Origin: an uncultured Brevundimonas sp.
GTDB taxonomy: Bacteria > Pseudomonadota > Alphaproteobacteria > Caulobacterales > Caulobacteraceae
Assembly: GCF_947305955.1 (NCBI RefSeq)
Contig: NZ_CAMZFB010000006.1
Coordinates: 1 to 64,000 of the forward strand
Direction: 5' to 3'
Length of the DNA: 64,000 nucleotides
Shown here: positions 36,793-47,001 of the stretch, one piece after another
How the letters are laid out: the number at the start of each line of letters is the position of its first letter
How positions within the stretch are numbered: position 1 is the first letter of the stretch
The notes under the pieces: model-generated
What the model was told of the DNA's origin: nothing
Database searches by the model: none
The model's input: only the letters and a program-made list of their open reading frames with translations
Translations under genes and position numbers: made by a program

Positions 36793-38229
36793 TTAGACGG
36801 CGGTGCCGCCGACGGTGAGCCCGCCCATCTTGAGGCTGGGTTGGCCAATGCCGACGGGGACGCCTTGTCCCGCCTTGCCGCAGGTGCCGACACCGGGATC
36901 GAAGGCGAAGTCGTCGCCGATCATCTCGATCTTGGTCAGGGCCGTGGCACCGTCACCGATCAGGGTGGCGCCGCGAACCGGCGTGGTGATCTTGCCGTCC
37001 TCGATCAGATAGGCCTCGGTGCACTGGAACACGAACTTGCCGTTGGTGATGTCCACCTGACCGCCGCCGAAGTTGGCGGCATAGAGGCCGCGCTTGGTCG
37101 AGGCGATCATGTCGTCGAACTTGTCCTTGCCGCCTTCCATGAAGGTGTTGGTCATGCGCGGCATGGGCTGGTGGGCGAAGGACTGGCGACGGCCATTGCC
37201 CGTGGCGCGGGCGTTCAGCTGGCGGGCCGACAGGCGGTCGTGCATCAGGCCGACCATGATGCCGTCCTCGATCAGGACGGTGCGCGAGGTCGGGGTGCCT
37301 TCGTCATCGAACGACAGCGAGCCGCGACGGTCGGCGATGGAGCCGTCATCGACAACCGTGACGCCGGGGGCGGCGACGCGCTGGCCCATCTTGCCGGTAA
37401 AGACCGATGAGCCCTTGCGGTGGAAGTCGCCTTCAAAGCCGTGGCCGATGGCTTCGTGCAGCAGCACGCCCGGCCAGCCTGCGCCGAGGACCACGTCCAT
37501 CTCGCCTGCAGGGCAGTCGATGGCCTCAAGGTTGACCATGGCCTGACGCAGGGCTTTGTCGACCTGACCCTGCCAGCTTTCCGGCTTGATCCATTCCTCG
37601 AACGCGGCGCGGCCACCGGCCCCCGAGGATGCAGTTTCGCGGCGGCCGTTCTTTTCGACCGTCACCGAGACGTTCAGTCGCACCAGTGGGCGGATGTCGG
37701 TCAGGATCTGGCCATCGCCGCGCAGGATGTCGATGCTGCGGCGCTCGCCGACGATGGAGGCCGACACCTGAACCACATGCGGATCGCGGGCGCGGGCGAA
37801 GGCGTCGATCTCGGCCAGCAGGGCGATCTTGTCCGAGAAGGACGGGTTGAGCAGCGGGTCGACTGGCGCATAGAGGCGCTGGTTGGTGGCCAGCGGCGCC
37901 TCGGCGGCGGTGCCGCTGTAGCCGCGCTTGGCCAGTGCCGCGCTGTCGCCCGCACGGGCGATGGCGGCGGCGGAAATCTCGTTGGCGTGGGCAAAGCCCG
38001 CCGTCTCGCCCGCGACGACACGCAGGCCGAAGCCTTCGCAGGCGTCATAGTTGGCGCTCTTCAAGCGGCCATCGTCGAACAGCAGGGACTCGCTCTCGGT
38101 CTTTTCGAGGAAGAGTTCGCCGTCATCGGCACCGTCCAGCGCGGTCTGCAGGATGGACAGGGCGTCACCGGCATCGACACCGGCGGCTTCGAGAATGGGC
38201 GAGGGCGAGGAGACAGGCGTATTGCTCAT
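36793..38229 (-). CDS. tldD: TldD-family metalloprotease
   Basis: VVLGAGWPGVLLHEAIGHGFEGDFHRKGSSVF, GNGRRQSFAHQPMPRMTNTFMEGG. Confidence 0.95.
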   Translation of the reverse strand: MSNTPVSSPSPILEAAGVDAGDALSILQTALDGADDGELFLEKTESESLLFDDGRLKSANYDACEGFGLRVVAGETAGFAHANEISAAAIARAGDSAALAKRGYSGTAAEAPLATNQRLYAPVDPLLNPSFSDKIALLAEIDAFARARDPHVVQVSASIVGERRSIDILRGDGQILTDIRPLVRLNVSVTVEKNGRRETASSGAGGRAAFEEWIKPESWQGQVDKALRQAMVNLEAIDCPAGEMDVVLGAGWPGVLLHEAIGHGFEGDFHRKGSSVFTGKMGQRVAAPGVTVVDDGSIADRRGSLSFDDEGTPTSRTVLIEDGIMVGLMHDRLSARQLNARATGNGRRQSFAHQPMPRMTNTFMEGGKDKFDDMIASTKRGLYAANFGGGQVDITNGKFVFQCTEAYLIEDGKITTPVRGATLIGDGATALTKIEMIGDDFAFDPGVGTCGKAGQGVPVGIGQPSLKMGGLTVGGTAV

Positions 38230-38262
38230 AGCCGCTAGATAGGCGCGGGAGCGGGCGCGCGC

Positions 38263-38312
38263 AAAGAAAAAGCCCCGCCGACCGGAAGCAGGAACCGGAT
38301 CGGCGGGGCCTT
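38263..38312 (-). terminator. Rho-independent terminator
   Basis: GC-rich imperfect stem GCCCCGCCG/CGGCGGGGC with T-rich tract (minus strand GGCTTTTTCTTTG). Confidence 0.7.
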
Positions 38313-38353
38313 CTTTAGGGTGCGACGGGGGGGGAGAGGCGTCGCGGGCGAGA

Positions 38354-39130
38354 TCAGTCCTGACGGACTTCTGCCTCCTGCGAGAGCTGTTGTTTCAGCT
38401 CTGCCGGACGTCGGGTCAGGCGGACGCTGCTGTCGCCCGAAGCGTCGATCTCGACCTTGCCATTGGCGGCGGTCTTGACGTCGGCGTTGCCGCTGGTGCG
38501 GATGATGGCATCGCTGCCCAGCAGTTCGTCCAGTTCGGCGGACGAGTTGCCAGAGGCATCGACCGTGACCTTGTTGGTCGTGCCGATCACCTCGATGTCG
38601 GCATTGCCCGTCAGGGTCAGATTCAGTTCGGGCTGGTTGAAGCCCCGAACCTCGACATCGGAGTTGCCGAACAGCTCGAGGGTCTTCAGCGAGGGGACGC
38701 GGATGGTGACCTTCAGGCCGTCGCCGTCGTTGAAGGAGCGCAGGCCCGTCTTGTCCCAGACCACATAGCCGCGGTTGTCACCGCTGCGGCTGTTGCCGTC
38801 CAGCGTCAGGCGCCCGTTCAGCAGCACCACCCGCTCGGCCAGACCCTTGCGGCCTTCGACCGTAATGCCGGTGGCGGCATCGTCCTGAATGATGACCACA
38901 TCGCCGGGCAGGTCGATGGCCAGCTTGTCGGTGGCCTGCCATTCGATCTGGCGCGTGACCAGCTCGGGCAGGGGCTCGCGGGCGATGCGGACATTGTCGC
39001 TGGCGTCGTCGACGACCCAGGTCCAGCTGTGGCGGGCGAGGTCGGCACCCCCCATGGCTAGGGAGCCGCCGATGCCGACGATGGCGAGGACCAGACCCGA
39101 GGCCCCGATGATGAACATATTGCGGATCAT
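38354..39130 (-). CDS. DUF2807/GIN-domain (auto-transporter adhesin head-like) protein
   Basis: Beta-solenoid-like repeats VTIRVPSLKTLELFGNSDVEVRGFNQPELNLTLTGNADIEVIGTTNKVTVDASGNSSAELDELLGSDAIIRTSGNADVKTAANGKVEIDASGDSSVRL. Confidence 0.85.
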   Translation of the reverse strand: MIRNMFIIGASGLVLAIVGIGGSLAMGGADLARHSWTWVVDDASDNVRIAREPLPELVTRQIEWQATDKLAIDLPGDVVIIQDDAATGITVEGRKGLAERVVLLNGRLTLDGNSRSGDNRGYVVWDKTGLRSFNDGDGLKVTIRVPSLKTLELFGNSDVEVRGFNQPELNLTLTGNADIEVIGTTNKVTVDASGNSSAELDELLGSDAIIRTSGNADVKTAANGKVEIDASGDSSVRLTRRPAELKQQLSQEAEVRQD

Positions 39131-39161
39131 GTGAGTGTTCCTTTGTCCTTAAGGGCCGCGA

Positions 39162-39731
39162 TCAGGCGTTAGCCGGTTCGAGGGCGGGTTTGGCGACGCG
39201 GTAGTGCAGGCGGGCGTACCAGATGGTGGCGTCGATCAGCCATTTGATCAGGATGACCATGGTCGCGATCATGAAGACGCCCAGACCCATGAGGCCGATG
39301 CCCATCAGGATGGCGGCGAAGATACCGCCCGGCAGACCGGCGAACGGTCCGACAACCATGACGCCGCCACCCGCGATGAAGACACCGACACCGGCGACCA
39401 GGAAGGTCAGGATGGTGCCGAACACCGGCAGGACCAGAGGCAGCAGGATCAGGATGTCGATGGCACCCAGACCCAGAATACCCAGCACGGCACCCAGGGC
39501 GTTGGAGGCGGTCGGCTGCTGCGCCCAGGCCTGGGCTCCGGCTTCCGCCTTCAGTTCGCGGGCCAGACGGTCGGGATCACCCAGGGCGGCCGAGATGTCG
39601 GCTTCGGAACGGCCGGCGGCGATGGCGTCGTCGAAGTGGGCTTCATAGTCGGCCACGATTTCGTCGGCAGCGGCCTTGGTCAGGCCCACAAGCCCACGAC
39701 GGAGACGGGCGAGGAACTCGTTGCGGTTCAT
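39162..39731 (-). CDS. DUF1700 (HAAS-type) membrane protein
   Basis: MNRNEFLARLRRGLVGLTKAAADEIVADYEAHFDDAIAAGRSEADISAALGDPDRLARELKAE followed by TM segments. Confidence 0.9.
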   Translation of the reverse strand: MNRNEFLARLRRGLVGLTKAAADEIVADYEAHFDDAIAAGRSEADISAALGDPDRLARELKAEAGAQAWAQQPTASNALGAVLGILGLGAIDILILLPLVLPVFGTILTFLVAGVGVFIAGGGVMVVGPFAGLPGGIFAAILMGIGLMGLGVFMIATMVILIKWLIDATIWYARLHYRVAKPALEPANA

Positions 39732-40135
39732 TATTCAGCTCCCTTGTCGGACCCCGTGGCCGAGATGGCCAGAACAGGTTGCGGTTCACCCGCGTAAATG
39801 GTTTCGGCAGAGGCGGCGGCGTTCACCAGATCGCCGACGGCATTGGCAAAGGCCTTCCACTCGGCGCTCTGGGCGGCCAGAGCCTCGCGGCCCTTGGGTG
39901 TCAGGCGGTAATATTTGCGGGACGGGCCGCTGGACGATTCGACCAGATAGGTCTCGACCAGCCCATCGGTCTGCATGCGGCGCATCAGCGGATAGATGGT
40001 GCCTTCACCCATTCCGATAGCATCCGACAGGCGAGAAGCGATCTCGTAGGCGTAGCTGTCGCTGCGGGCGAGCAGGGCAAGGACGCACAGGCCCAAGACC
40101 CCTTTCTTCAGTTGGATATCGATTGTGTCGGGCAT
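39731..40135 (-). CDS. PadR-family transcriptional regulator
   Basis: LKKGVLGLCVLALLARSDSYAYEIASRLSDAIGMGEGTIYPLMRRMQTDGLVETYLVESSSGPSRKYYRLTPKGREAL. Confidence 0.95.
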   Translation of the reverse strand: MPDTIDIQLKKGVLGLCVLALLARSDSYAYEIASRLSDAIGMGEGTIYPLMRRMQTDGLVETYLVESSSGPSRKYYRLTPKGREALAAQSAEWKAFANAVGDLVNAAASAETIYAGEPQPVLAISATGSDKGAE

Positions 40136-40161
40136 TTCATTCCCTCGTTTGCTGAACAATC

Positions 40162-40193
40162 GGTATCGCAAGGTATCTTGCGACGCAAGGTAC
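40162..40193. promoter_or_regulatory. candidate PadR operator
   Basis: GGTATCGCAAGGTATCTTGCGACGCAAGGTACC: perfect palindrome CGCAAG-GTAT-CTTGCG (40167-40182) plus direct repeat CGCAAGGTA at 40167 and 40184. Confidence 0.6.
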
Positions 40194-40369
40194 CTATTAA
40201 AACATGAACACCTTTTAATGATCGGCTTTCTAACAACCTTGTGCGGTGGAATGTGTCAGACACCTTGCCCACGGCCATTTTGTCCGATAACGACCGCCGA
40301 AACGCTGCGGTTCGAACGGGCCTCAGCGCGTTTGCGATTGCTTCGCAGGCGTCTGCTGCAGAACGGTTT

Positions 40370-41332
40370 ATGAGGACTTCTCGAATGGGGATGGGCACGC
40401 GAGCGAAAACGCGGTTCGGGGCGGGTATCGCCACGACTGCGCTTGGCGCATTCGTCGCTGCGCCGACTTGGGCGCAAGAACTTGTGGGGCAGCCGACCCC
40501 GGGCGGTATTGGTCTTCAGGCGGCAGCATCGCCTCTGAAGCATCAGGTACACTTCTTCCACCAGGCTGTGCTGCTGCCGATGTGCGTCGGTATCAGCCTT
40601 TTGGTGCTGGGCCTGCTGCTGTGGATCATTGTCCGCTATAACAAACGTGCAAACCCGGTGCCGGCCAAGTTCAGCCACAACACCACGATCGAAGTGATCT
40701 GGACGGTTGTTCCGATCCTGATCCTGATGGTGATTGCGCTGTTCTCGTTCCGCCTGCTGTTCTCGTACGAGAACATGCCGGAGCCGGACGTCCGCGTTAA
40801 GATCACGGGCAACCAGTGGAACTGGGCCTATGAGTATCCGGACCACAAGGTGCCGGAATACATCTCGAACATACTGCCGGAAGACAAGACGACCAAGCAG
40901 CTGTACCGTCTGGCCGCTGACCAGCCGATCGTTGTGCCGGTGGGCGCGACCGTCGAACTGCTGATCACCGCCGCCGACGTGATCCACGCTGTGGCCGTTC
41001 CGGCCTTCGGCGTGAAAATCGACGCCATCCCGGGCAAGACCAACCACACCTGGTTCAAGGCCGAGAAGACCGGCATCTACTATGGCCAGTGCTCGGAACT
41101 GTGCGGTGTCGACCACGCCTTCATGCCGATCCAGGTCAATGTTGTGACCCAGGCAGAGTTTGAAGCATGGGTTGCCTCTAAGGGCGGCTCCATGCCGGGT
41201 TCGGAGCCTGCGGCTCCGGCCGCTGCTCCGGCTGCCGCCGAAGCCGCTGCCCCGGTTGCTGCAGACGCTGCTGCCCCGACCGAAGCCCCGACCGAAGCTG
41301 CTGCAGCCCCGGCTGCGGCAGCGGCCCAATAA
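40370..41332 (+). CDS. ctaC: cytochrome c oxidase subunit II
   Basis: TIEVIWTVVPILILMVIALFSFRLLF, ITGNQWNWAYEYPDH, CuA motif YGQCSELCGVDHAFMPI; start uncertain (ORF opens at 40241). Confidence 0.95.
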   Translation: MRTSRMGMGTRAKTRFGAGIATTALGAFVAAPTWAQELVGQPTPGGIGLQAAASPLKHQVHFFHQAVLLPMCVGISLLVLGLLLWIIVRYNKRANPVPAKFSHNTTIEVIWTVVPILILMVIALFSFRLLFSYENMPEPDVRVKITGNQWNWAYEYPDHKVPEYISNILPEDKTTKQLYRLAADQPIVVPVGATVELLITAADVIHAVAVPAFGVKIDAIPGKTNHTWFKAEKTGIYYGQCSELCGVDHAFMPIQVNVVTQAEFEAWVASKGGSMPGSEPAAPAAAPAAAEAAAPVAADAAAPTEAPTEAAAAPAAAAAQ

Positions 41333-41353
41333 TAGATTTGCGAGAGCACACTC

Positions 41354-42997
41354 ATGGCTAGCGCTAGCGCAACAGACAATCACATGCCGGGGTTCTTCAC
41401 CCGTTGGTTCTTCTCGACCAACCACAAGGACATCGGCGTTCTTTATCTCATCTTCGCCATCTTCACCGGTCTGGTGGGTGGTGCCCTGTCGGGCCTGATC
41501 CGTTGGGAACTGGCAGAGCCGGGTATCCAGCTGTTCAAGGAAGGCACGATCATCCAGCAACTGGGTATCGTGGAAGCCTCCAAGCACGGCTTTAACGTCA
41601 CGGTCACGGCCCACGCCCTGATCATGGTGTTCTTCGTGGTCATGCCGGCCACGATGGGCGGTTTCGCCAACTACTTCACGCCGATCATGATCGGTGCGCC
41701 GGATATGGCCTTCCCGCGTCTGAACAACATCTCGTTCTGGATGCTGGTTGCCGCCTTCATCATGCTGTGCATCTCGATGTTCGTGGACGGTGGTCCGGGC
41801 CGCGGCTTCGGCGGTGGCTGGACGGCCTATCCGCCGCTGTCGACCATGGGCCACGCCGGTCCGTCGTTCGACATGGCCATCTTTGCCCTGCACATCGCCG
41901 GTATCTCGTCGATCCTGGGTTCGATCAACTTCATCACCACCATCTTCAACATGCGCGCGCCGGGCATGACCCTGCACCGCATGCCGCTGTTTGCGTGGGG
42001 TGTTCTGATCACCGCCTTCCTGCTGCTGCTGTCGCTGCCGGTTCTGGCTGGTGCCATCACCATGCTGCTGACCGACCGTAACTTCGGCACCTCGTTCTTC
42101 GATCCGGCCGGCGGCGGTGACCCGGTCATGTACCAGCACCTGTTCTGGTTCTTCGGTCACCCGGAAGTGTACATCATGATCCTGCCGGGCTTCGGCATGA
42201 TCTCGCACATCGTCTCGACCTTCTCGAAGAAGCCGATCTTCGGCTACCTCGCCATGGCCTACGCCATGGTCGCCATCGGCTTCATCGGCTTCATCGTGTG
42301 GGCTCACCACATGTACACGGTCGGTATGTCGATCGAGCTGCGCACCTACTTCGTCGCTGCCACCATGATCATCGCGGTTCCGACCGGCGTTAAGATCTTC
42401 TCGTGGATCGCGACCATGTGGGGTGGTTCGCTGACCTTCAAGACCCCGATGCTGTGGGCTATCGGCTTCATCTTCCTGTTCACCGTCGGTGGTGTGACCG
42501 GTGTGGTGCTGTCGAACGCCGGCATGGACTACTCGCTGCACGACACCTACTACGTCGTCGCCCACTTCCACTATGTGCTGTCGCTGGGTGCCGTCTTCTC
42601 GATCTTCGCCGGTTTCTACTACTGGTTCGAGAAGATGTTCGGCGTGAAGTACAACGAGTTCCTGGGCCAGCTGCACTTCTGGATCATGTTCGTCGGTGTG
42701 AACGTGATCTTCTTCCCGCAGCACTTCCTGGGTCTGCAAGGCATGCCGCGTCGTTACATCGACTATCCGGAAGCCTACTCCCTGTGGAACCACGTCTCCT
42801 CGATGGGCTATCTGATCACCATCGTCGGCGTCGGCGTCTTCCTGATCATGCTTCTGGAAGCGGCTATCCGTCGTCGTCCGGCAGAAGCCAACCCGTGGGG
42901 CGAGGGTGCAACCACCCTGGAGTGGACCCTGTCCTCGCCGCCTCCGCACCACCAGTTCAACGAACTGCCGGTGGTGAAGGCGGACGACCACCACTAA
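41354..42997 (+). CDS. ctaD: cytochrome c oxidase subunit I
   Basis: [70 protein letters not shown]. Confidence 0.98.
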   Translation: MASASATDNHMPGFFTRWFFSTNHKDIGVLYLIFAIFTGLVGGALSGLIRWELAEPGIQLFKEGTIIQQLGIVEASKHGFNVTVTAHALIMVFFVVMPATMGGFANYFTPIMIGAPDMAFPRLNNISFWMLVAAFIMLCISMFVDGGPGRGFGGGWTAYPPLSTMGHAGPSFDMAIFALHIAGISSILGSINFITTIFNMRAPGMTLHRMPLFAWGVLITAFLLLLSLPVLAGAITMLLTDRNFGTSFFDPAGGGDPVMYQHLFWFFGHPEVYIMILPGFGMISHIVSTFSKKPIFGYLAMAYAMVAIGFIGFIVWAHHMYTVGMSIELRTYFVAATMIIAVPTGVKIFSWIATMWGGSLTFKTPMLWAIGFIFLFTVGGVTGVVLSNAGMDYSLHDTYYVVAHFHYVLSLGAVFSIFAGFYYWFEKMFGVKYNEFLGQLHFWIMFVGVNVIFFPQHFLGLQGMPRRYIDYPEAYSLWNHVSSMGYLITIVGVGVFLIMLLEAAIRRRPAEANPWGEGATTLEWTLSSPPPHHQFNELPVVKADDHH

Positions 42998-43024
42998 TCC
43001 CTCTCCCGGGATAAAAAATGGAGA

Positions 43025-43064
43025 GGCCGCCCTTTCGGTGATACGGAAGGGCGGCCTTCGCCTT
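43025..43064 (+). terminator. terminator-like hairpin between ctaD and ctaB
   Basis: GGCCGCCCTT-tcggtgatacgg-AAGGGCGGCC-TTCGCCTT. Confidence 0.6.
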
Positions 43065-43066
43065 AT

Positions 43067-44035
43067 ATGAGTATGACCCAGCACCAAGCCCCCCTTATTT
43101 CGACCGCCCAGCCGGAAGACTTCTTCCAGCTTCTGAAGCCGCGCGTGATGTCGCTGGTCGTGTTTACGGCTGTGACCGGACTGATCGCTGCACACGGGCA
43201 TCTGGCGATCCTGAACGCGGTCGTGGCCGTGATCTGTATTGCTGTGGGGGCAGGGGCTGCTGGCGCGCTGAATATGGCCATCGAGGGCGAGACAGACGCC
43301 CTGATGCGCCGCACCCGTGGCCGCCCCGTTGCGGCAGGCCGCGTACGCAAGAACGACGCCATGGCTTTCGGCGTCATTCTGTCGGTCTTTTCGGTCATGC
43401 TGCTGGGCATGACGACCAACTGGCTGGCCGGTGGCCTGCTGGCCCTGACCATCGTCTATTACGCCGTTTTCTATACGATGATGCTGAAGCGCCGGACGCC
43501 GCAGAATATCGTCATTGGCGGCGCGGCGGGGGCCTTCCCGCCGGTGATCGGCTGGGCGGCCGCGACGGGCGCTGCACCGTGGCAGGCCTGGCTGCTGTTC
43601 CTGATTATCTTCCTGTGGACCCCGCCGCATTCTTGGGCGCTGGCACTGTATTCGGCGGGCGACTATGCCAAGGCCGGTATCCCGATGATGCCTGTGGCAC
43701 GCGGGGCCAAGTCCACCCGTCTGCAAATCCTGCTCTACACCCTGATCTTTGTGCCGGTGGCGATTGCGCCGACCTTTGTGGGTCTGGGCGGCGTCATCTA
43801 TGGGGTGGTGTCGATCGTGGGCGGTGTGATGTTCCTGTATCTGGCGCTGCGCCTGTGGCGCTCGCGTGCGGGCGACCAGCCTGACAAGGCCGAGGCCGTG
43901 GGGCGAGAAGCCGCATTGTATGACGTGCGCGCCGAGGCCAAGCCTGCCCGTAACCTGTTTGCTTTTTCCATCCTGTATTTGATGGCGCTGTTCTCGGCTC
44001 TCTTGGTCGAGCAACTGCCGCTGATCGGAGCCTAA
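43067..44035 (+). CDS. ctaB: protoheme IX farnesyltransferase
   Basis: FFQLLKPRVMSLVVFTAVTGL, NMAIEGETDALMRRTRGRPVAAGR, LFLIIFLWTPPHSWALAL. Confidence 0.96.
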   Translation: MSMTQHQAPLISTAQPEDFFQLLKPRVMSLVVFTAVTGLIAAHGHLAILNAVVAVICIAVGAGAAGALNMAIEGETDALMRRTRGRPVAAGRVRKNDAMAFGVILSVFSVMLLGMTTNWLAGGLLALTIVYYAVFYTMMLKRRTPQNIVIGGAAGAFPPVIGWAAATGAAPWQAWLLFLIIFLWTPPHSWALALYSAGDYAKAGIPMMPVARGAKSTRLQILLYTLIFVPVAIAPTFVGLGGVIYGVVSIVGGVMFLYLALRLWRSRAGDQPDKAEAVGREAALYDVRAEAKPARNLFAFSILYLMALFSALLVEQLPLIGA

Positions 44036-44040
44036 GTCTG

Positions 44041-44283
44041 ATGACCCAGTCCCAGCCGGAGTTCGTAAAGCTGACCGACGAGCAGGTCCGCGCGCGCAAG
44101 CGTCGTAACGTGGCCATCGCTCTGGGCCTGCTGGTGTTTATCGCCACCGTCTATGCGATCACCGTGTCGCGCATGCACGCCAATAACGAAGCCCGCAAGG
44201 CCGCCGATGCGGCCGCCAACGCTGCAGCTGGCGCTGTACCCTCCACTCCGCAAGCGGAAGTGGCCGTCGCGGAGCGTCCGTAA
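44041..44283 (+). CDS. small membrane protein of cox operon (CoxF-like)
   Basis: 80-aa single-TM ORF between ctaB and ctaG; VKLTDEQVRARKRRNVAIALGLLVFIATVYAITVSRM. Confidence 0.75.
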   Translation: MTQSQPEFVKLTDEQVRARKRRNVAIALGLLVFIATVYAITVSRMHANNEARKAADAAANAAAGAVPSTPQAEVAVAERP

Positions 44284-44284
44284 G

Positions 44285-44851
44285 ATGGCGGCGGGGGAGG
44301 ACAACAGCCGCAAGGCTGCGGCCCGCAAGAACTGGGTCGCGATCGCCTGTGTGTTCGGTGTGATGGCGATGACCGGTGCGGCCTTTGCGGCGGTTCCGCT
44401 GTACCGTCTCTTCTGTCAGGTGACAGGCTTTGGCGGCACGGTGTCCCAAGCCACCGAGGCCCCCAAGGAAGTACTGGACCAGATGGTGACGATCCATTTC
44501 GACACCAATGTCCGCAACCTGCCCATGACCTTTGTGCCGGAGCAGACCACCCAGCGCGTGCGCATCGGTGAAACCGGCATGGCCTATTTCAAGGTCAAGA
44601 ACACCTCGGATGAGCCTATCCACGCTACGGCTGCTTACAATGTCGTGCCTGACAAGGCCGGTCCTTACTTCCAAAAGCTCCAGTGCTTCTGCTTCGAAGG
44701 GCAAGTGATTGCCCCCGGTGCCGAGGTGGTCTTTCCCATCCAGTATTTCGTAGCGCCGGAAATGGCGACGGATCGGGAAGGCCGCGGGATCAAGGAAATC
44801 ACGCTGAGCTACACGTTTTACCCAACCAAAGGTTTTGATCCTGCGGTTTAA
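44285..44851 (+). CDS. ctaG: cytochrome c oxidase assembly protein CtaG/Cox11
   Basis: MTGAAFAAVPLYRLFCQVTGFGGT, YFQKLQCFCFEGQVIAPGAEVVFPI. Confidence 0.95.
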   Translation: MAAGEDNSRKAAARKNWVAIACVFGVMAMTGAAFAAVPLYRLFCQVTGFGGTVSQATEAPKEVLDQMVTIHFDTNVRNLPMTFVPEQTTQRVRIGETGMAYFKVKNTSDEPIHATAAYNVVPDKAGPYFQKLQCFCFEGQVIAPGAEVVFPIQYFVAPEMATDREGRGIKEITLSYTFYPTKGFDPAV

Positions 44852-44935
44852 GCCTCAATAGGCATTGGCAAAGCCGGATAGGCAACGCTATAGGCCTAGA
44901 TAACTCGACTCTTGCCTTAATTCAGAGACCCTGGA

Positions 44936-45814
44936 ATGGCCCACGCGAAACCACAACACGACTACCACCTGGTTGACCCCAGCCCCTGGCCGCTCGTCAC
45001 CTCGATGACCGTTGTGGTCATGCTGACCGGCGCCGTCATCTGGATGAAGGGCATGTTCGGCCTGCCGGAAGGCACCAAATGGGTGTTCTTCATCGGTCTG
45101 GCCGGTGTTCTGTACTCCATGTTCGGCTGGTGGCGCGATGTCATCAAGGAAGGCCAGCAGGGCGACCACACGCCGGTCGTTCAACTGGGTCTGCGCTATG
45201 GCATGATTATGTTCATCGCCTCGGAAGTCATGCTGTTCGCCAGCATCTTCTGGATGTTCTTCGACATGGCGATCTTCAACGAAGCCCGCACCCTGATCCC
45301 GGAATACGGCAACTGGACCGACACCGCTGCGGCGTGGTCGACCTGGCCGCCGAAGGGCGTCGAGCTGCTGGATCCGTGGAGCCTGCCGCTGCTGAACACC
45401 GTGATCCTGCTGCTGTCGGGCACCACGGTGACCTGGGCGCACCATGCCATCATCAAGGGCGACCGCAAGGGTGCCAAGCTGGGTCTGTGGTTGACCGTCG
45501 GTCTAGGTGCGATCTTCACCGCCATCCAAGCCTATGAGTACTACCACATCATCCATGGCCACCTGTTCTTCAACGAAGAGGCCCTGAACTCGAAGCTCTA
45601 TGGCTCGCTGTTCTTCCTGGCCACCGGCTTCCATGGCTTCCACGTTCTGGTGGGTACCGTCTTCCTGGCCGTCTGCCTGCTGCGTCTGTATCTGGGTGAG
45701 AACCACCTGACCCCGCAGAAGCACTTCGGCTTCGAAGCTGCCGCCTGGTACTGGCACTTTGTGGACGTGGTCTGGCTCTTCCTCTTCGCCTTCCTCTACG
45801 TCGTTTACGGCTGA
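44936..45814 (+). CDS. ctaE: cytochrome c oxidase subunit III
   Basis: HDYHLVDPSPWPLVTSM, GMIMFIASEVMLFASIFWMFFDMAI, FHGFHVLVGTVFL, AAWYWHFVDVVWLFLFAFLYVVYG. Confidence 0.97.
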   Translation: MAHAKPQHDYHLVDPSPWPLVTSMTVVVMLTGAVIWMKGMFGLPEGTKWVFFIGLAGVLYSMFGWWRDVIKEGQQGDHTPVVQLGLRYGMIMFIASEVMLFASIFWMFFDMAIFNEARTLIPEYGNWTDTAAAWSTWPPKGVELLDPWSLPLLNTVILLLSGTTVTWAHHAIIKGDRKGAKLGLWLTVGLGAIFTAIQAYEYYHIIHGHLFFNEEALNSKLYGSLFFLATGFHGFHVLVGTVFLAVCLLRLYLGENHLTPQKHFGFEAAAWYWHFVDVVWLFLFAFLYVVYG

Positions 45815-45840
45815 TAGGCGCAGACCAAATCTGATATCAG

Positions 45841-45878
45841 AACGGCGCGGAGCTTCGGTTCCGCGCCGTTTTCTTTTG
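45841..45878 (+). terminator. Rho-independent terminator after ctaE
   Basis: AACGGCGCGGA-gcttcggt-TCCGCGCCGTT-TTCTTTT. Confidence 0.8.
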
Positions 45879-45886
45879 GGTACCGT

Positions 45887-46255
45887 ATGGACACGAGCGA
45901 ACACAGGCTGAGGGGGAAGGCCGCCGTCTGGGCGGGCGTGCGCGGGCGCTGTCCCAACTGTGGGGAAGGGCGGCTGTTTTCCGGCTGGCTCAAGGTCGAG
46001 GCGCGATGCGCGGCCTGTGACTTTCCGCTGCGCGAGATCGAGACGGGCGACGGGGCGGCGACCTTCATCATGCAGATCACGGGCGCAACCGTGGGCATGG
46101 CGGCGGTGGCGTTCAATCTGGCCTATCGTCCGCCGCTGTGGCTCAACCTCGTGATTTGGGTGCCCTTGGTCATACTGGTGGCGGGGGGCTTGATGCGCCC
46201 CGGAAAGGGGTTGATGACGGCCCTGAATATGCTGCGAACCCGCAAGGATCCCTGA
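45887..46255 (+). CDS. DUF983 family protein
   Basis: RCPNCGEGRLFSGWLKVEARCAACDFPLREIETGDGAATFIM. Confidence 0.9.
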   Translation: MDTSEHRLRGKAAVWAGVRGRCPNCGEGRLFSGWLKVEARCAACDFPLREIETGDGAATFIMQITGATVGMAAVAFNLAYRPPLWLNLVIWVPLVILVAGGLMRPGKGLMTALNMLRTRKDP

Positions 46256-47001
46256 TGTCGAATGATCCCTCCAAGGCGGCACGCCCGCGCTTTCCCGTCG
46301 TGCTGACGGTGCTGACGGCGGCATCGCTGGTGGCGCTGGTGTCGCTGGGCACATGGCAGGTCCAGCGGCTTCAGTGGAAAGAGGACCTGATCGCCGCGGC
46401 GGACAGGGCGGCCGGGACGCCGCCTGCGCCCGTGGATCAGGTGCTGGCGTCCGACGCGCCCGAGTTCCGCAAGGTGATGATGGTGTGCCGCGGGCTGAAC
46501 ACCGCCCCCTTTGTCGAGCTGCGCTCTATCGAGGAGGGCCAGCCGGGCTTTCGCCTGATCTCTGCTTGTCCGCTGGAGGACGGGCGCGCCATTCTGGTGG
46601 ACCGTGGCTTCATCGCGCAGGAACTGACGGCGCGGCCTGTGGTGCGGGCGGGCGACACCATGCCGGTGTCATTCGTGGGCGTGGTCCGAGAGGTCGTGAA
46701 GCCGTCCAGCATGACGCCGCCGCCGGAGGGCAATGTCTTCTTCGGGCGTGATGCCGCCGCCATGGCGAAGGTGCTGGATGTGACGGGCGAACTGTCGCCG
46801 TGGCTGGTCTATGCAGAGAGCGATGTGAACCCCGAGGTCGAGGGCCTGCATCCGTCGGTGCCGCCTGCCGCTTTCAGCAACAACCACGCCGGATATGCGG
46901 CGACATGGTTCGGCCTCGCTGTTGTCCTGATCGGGGTCTATATAGGGCTGCTTCGCCGTCGCCTGATGCGACCGACCGATCTGCAAGGAAATACCCCCTG
47001 A
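46255..47001 (+). CDS. SURF1 family cytochrome oxidase assembly protein
   Basis: SLGTWQVQRLQWKEDLIAA, GFRLISACPLEDGRAILVDRGFI, NNHAGYAATWFGLAVVLIGVYIGLLRRR; ATGA overlap with DUF983 stop. Confidence 0.93.
   Translation: MSNDPSKAARPRFPVVLTVLTAASLVALVSLGTWQVQRLQWKEDLIAAADRAAGTPPAPVDQVLASDAPEFRKVMMVCRGLNTAPFVELRSIEEGQPGFRLISACPLEDGRAILVDRGFIAQELTARPVVRAGDTMPVSFVGVVREVVKPSSMTPPPEGNVFFGRDAAAMAKVLDVTGELSPWLVYAESDVNPEVEGLHPSVPPAAFSNNHAGYAATWFGLAVVLIGVYIGLLRRRLMRPTDLQGNTP

Noticed and set aside
41198-41330. Ala/Pro-rich repetitive 3' end of the subunit II gene
   Set aside because: Low-complexity C-terminal tail; I see no evidence of a distinct repeat element.
40256-44014. 1252-aa minus-strand ORF across the cytochrome oxidase operon
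   Set aside because: Shadow ORF on the strand opposite ctaC/ctaD/ctaB; His/Arg/Gln/Asp-rich low-complexity translation typical of antisense frames in GC-rich genes.
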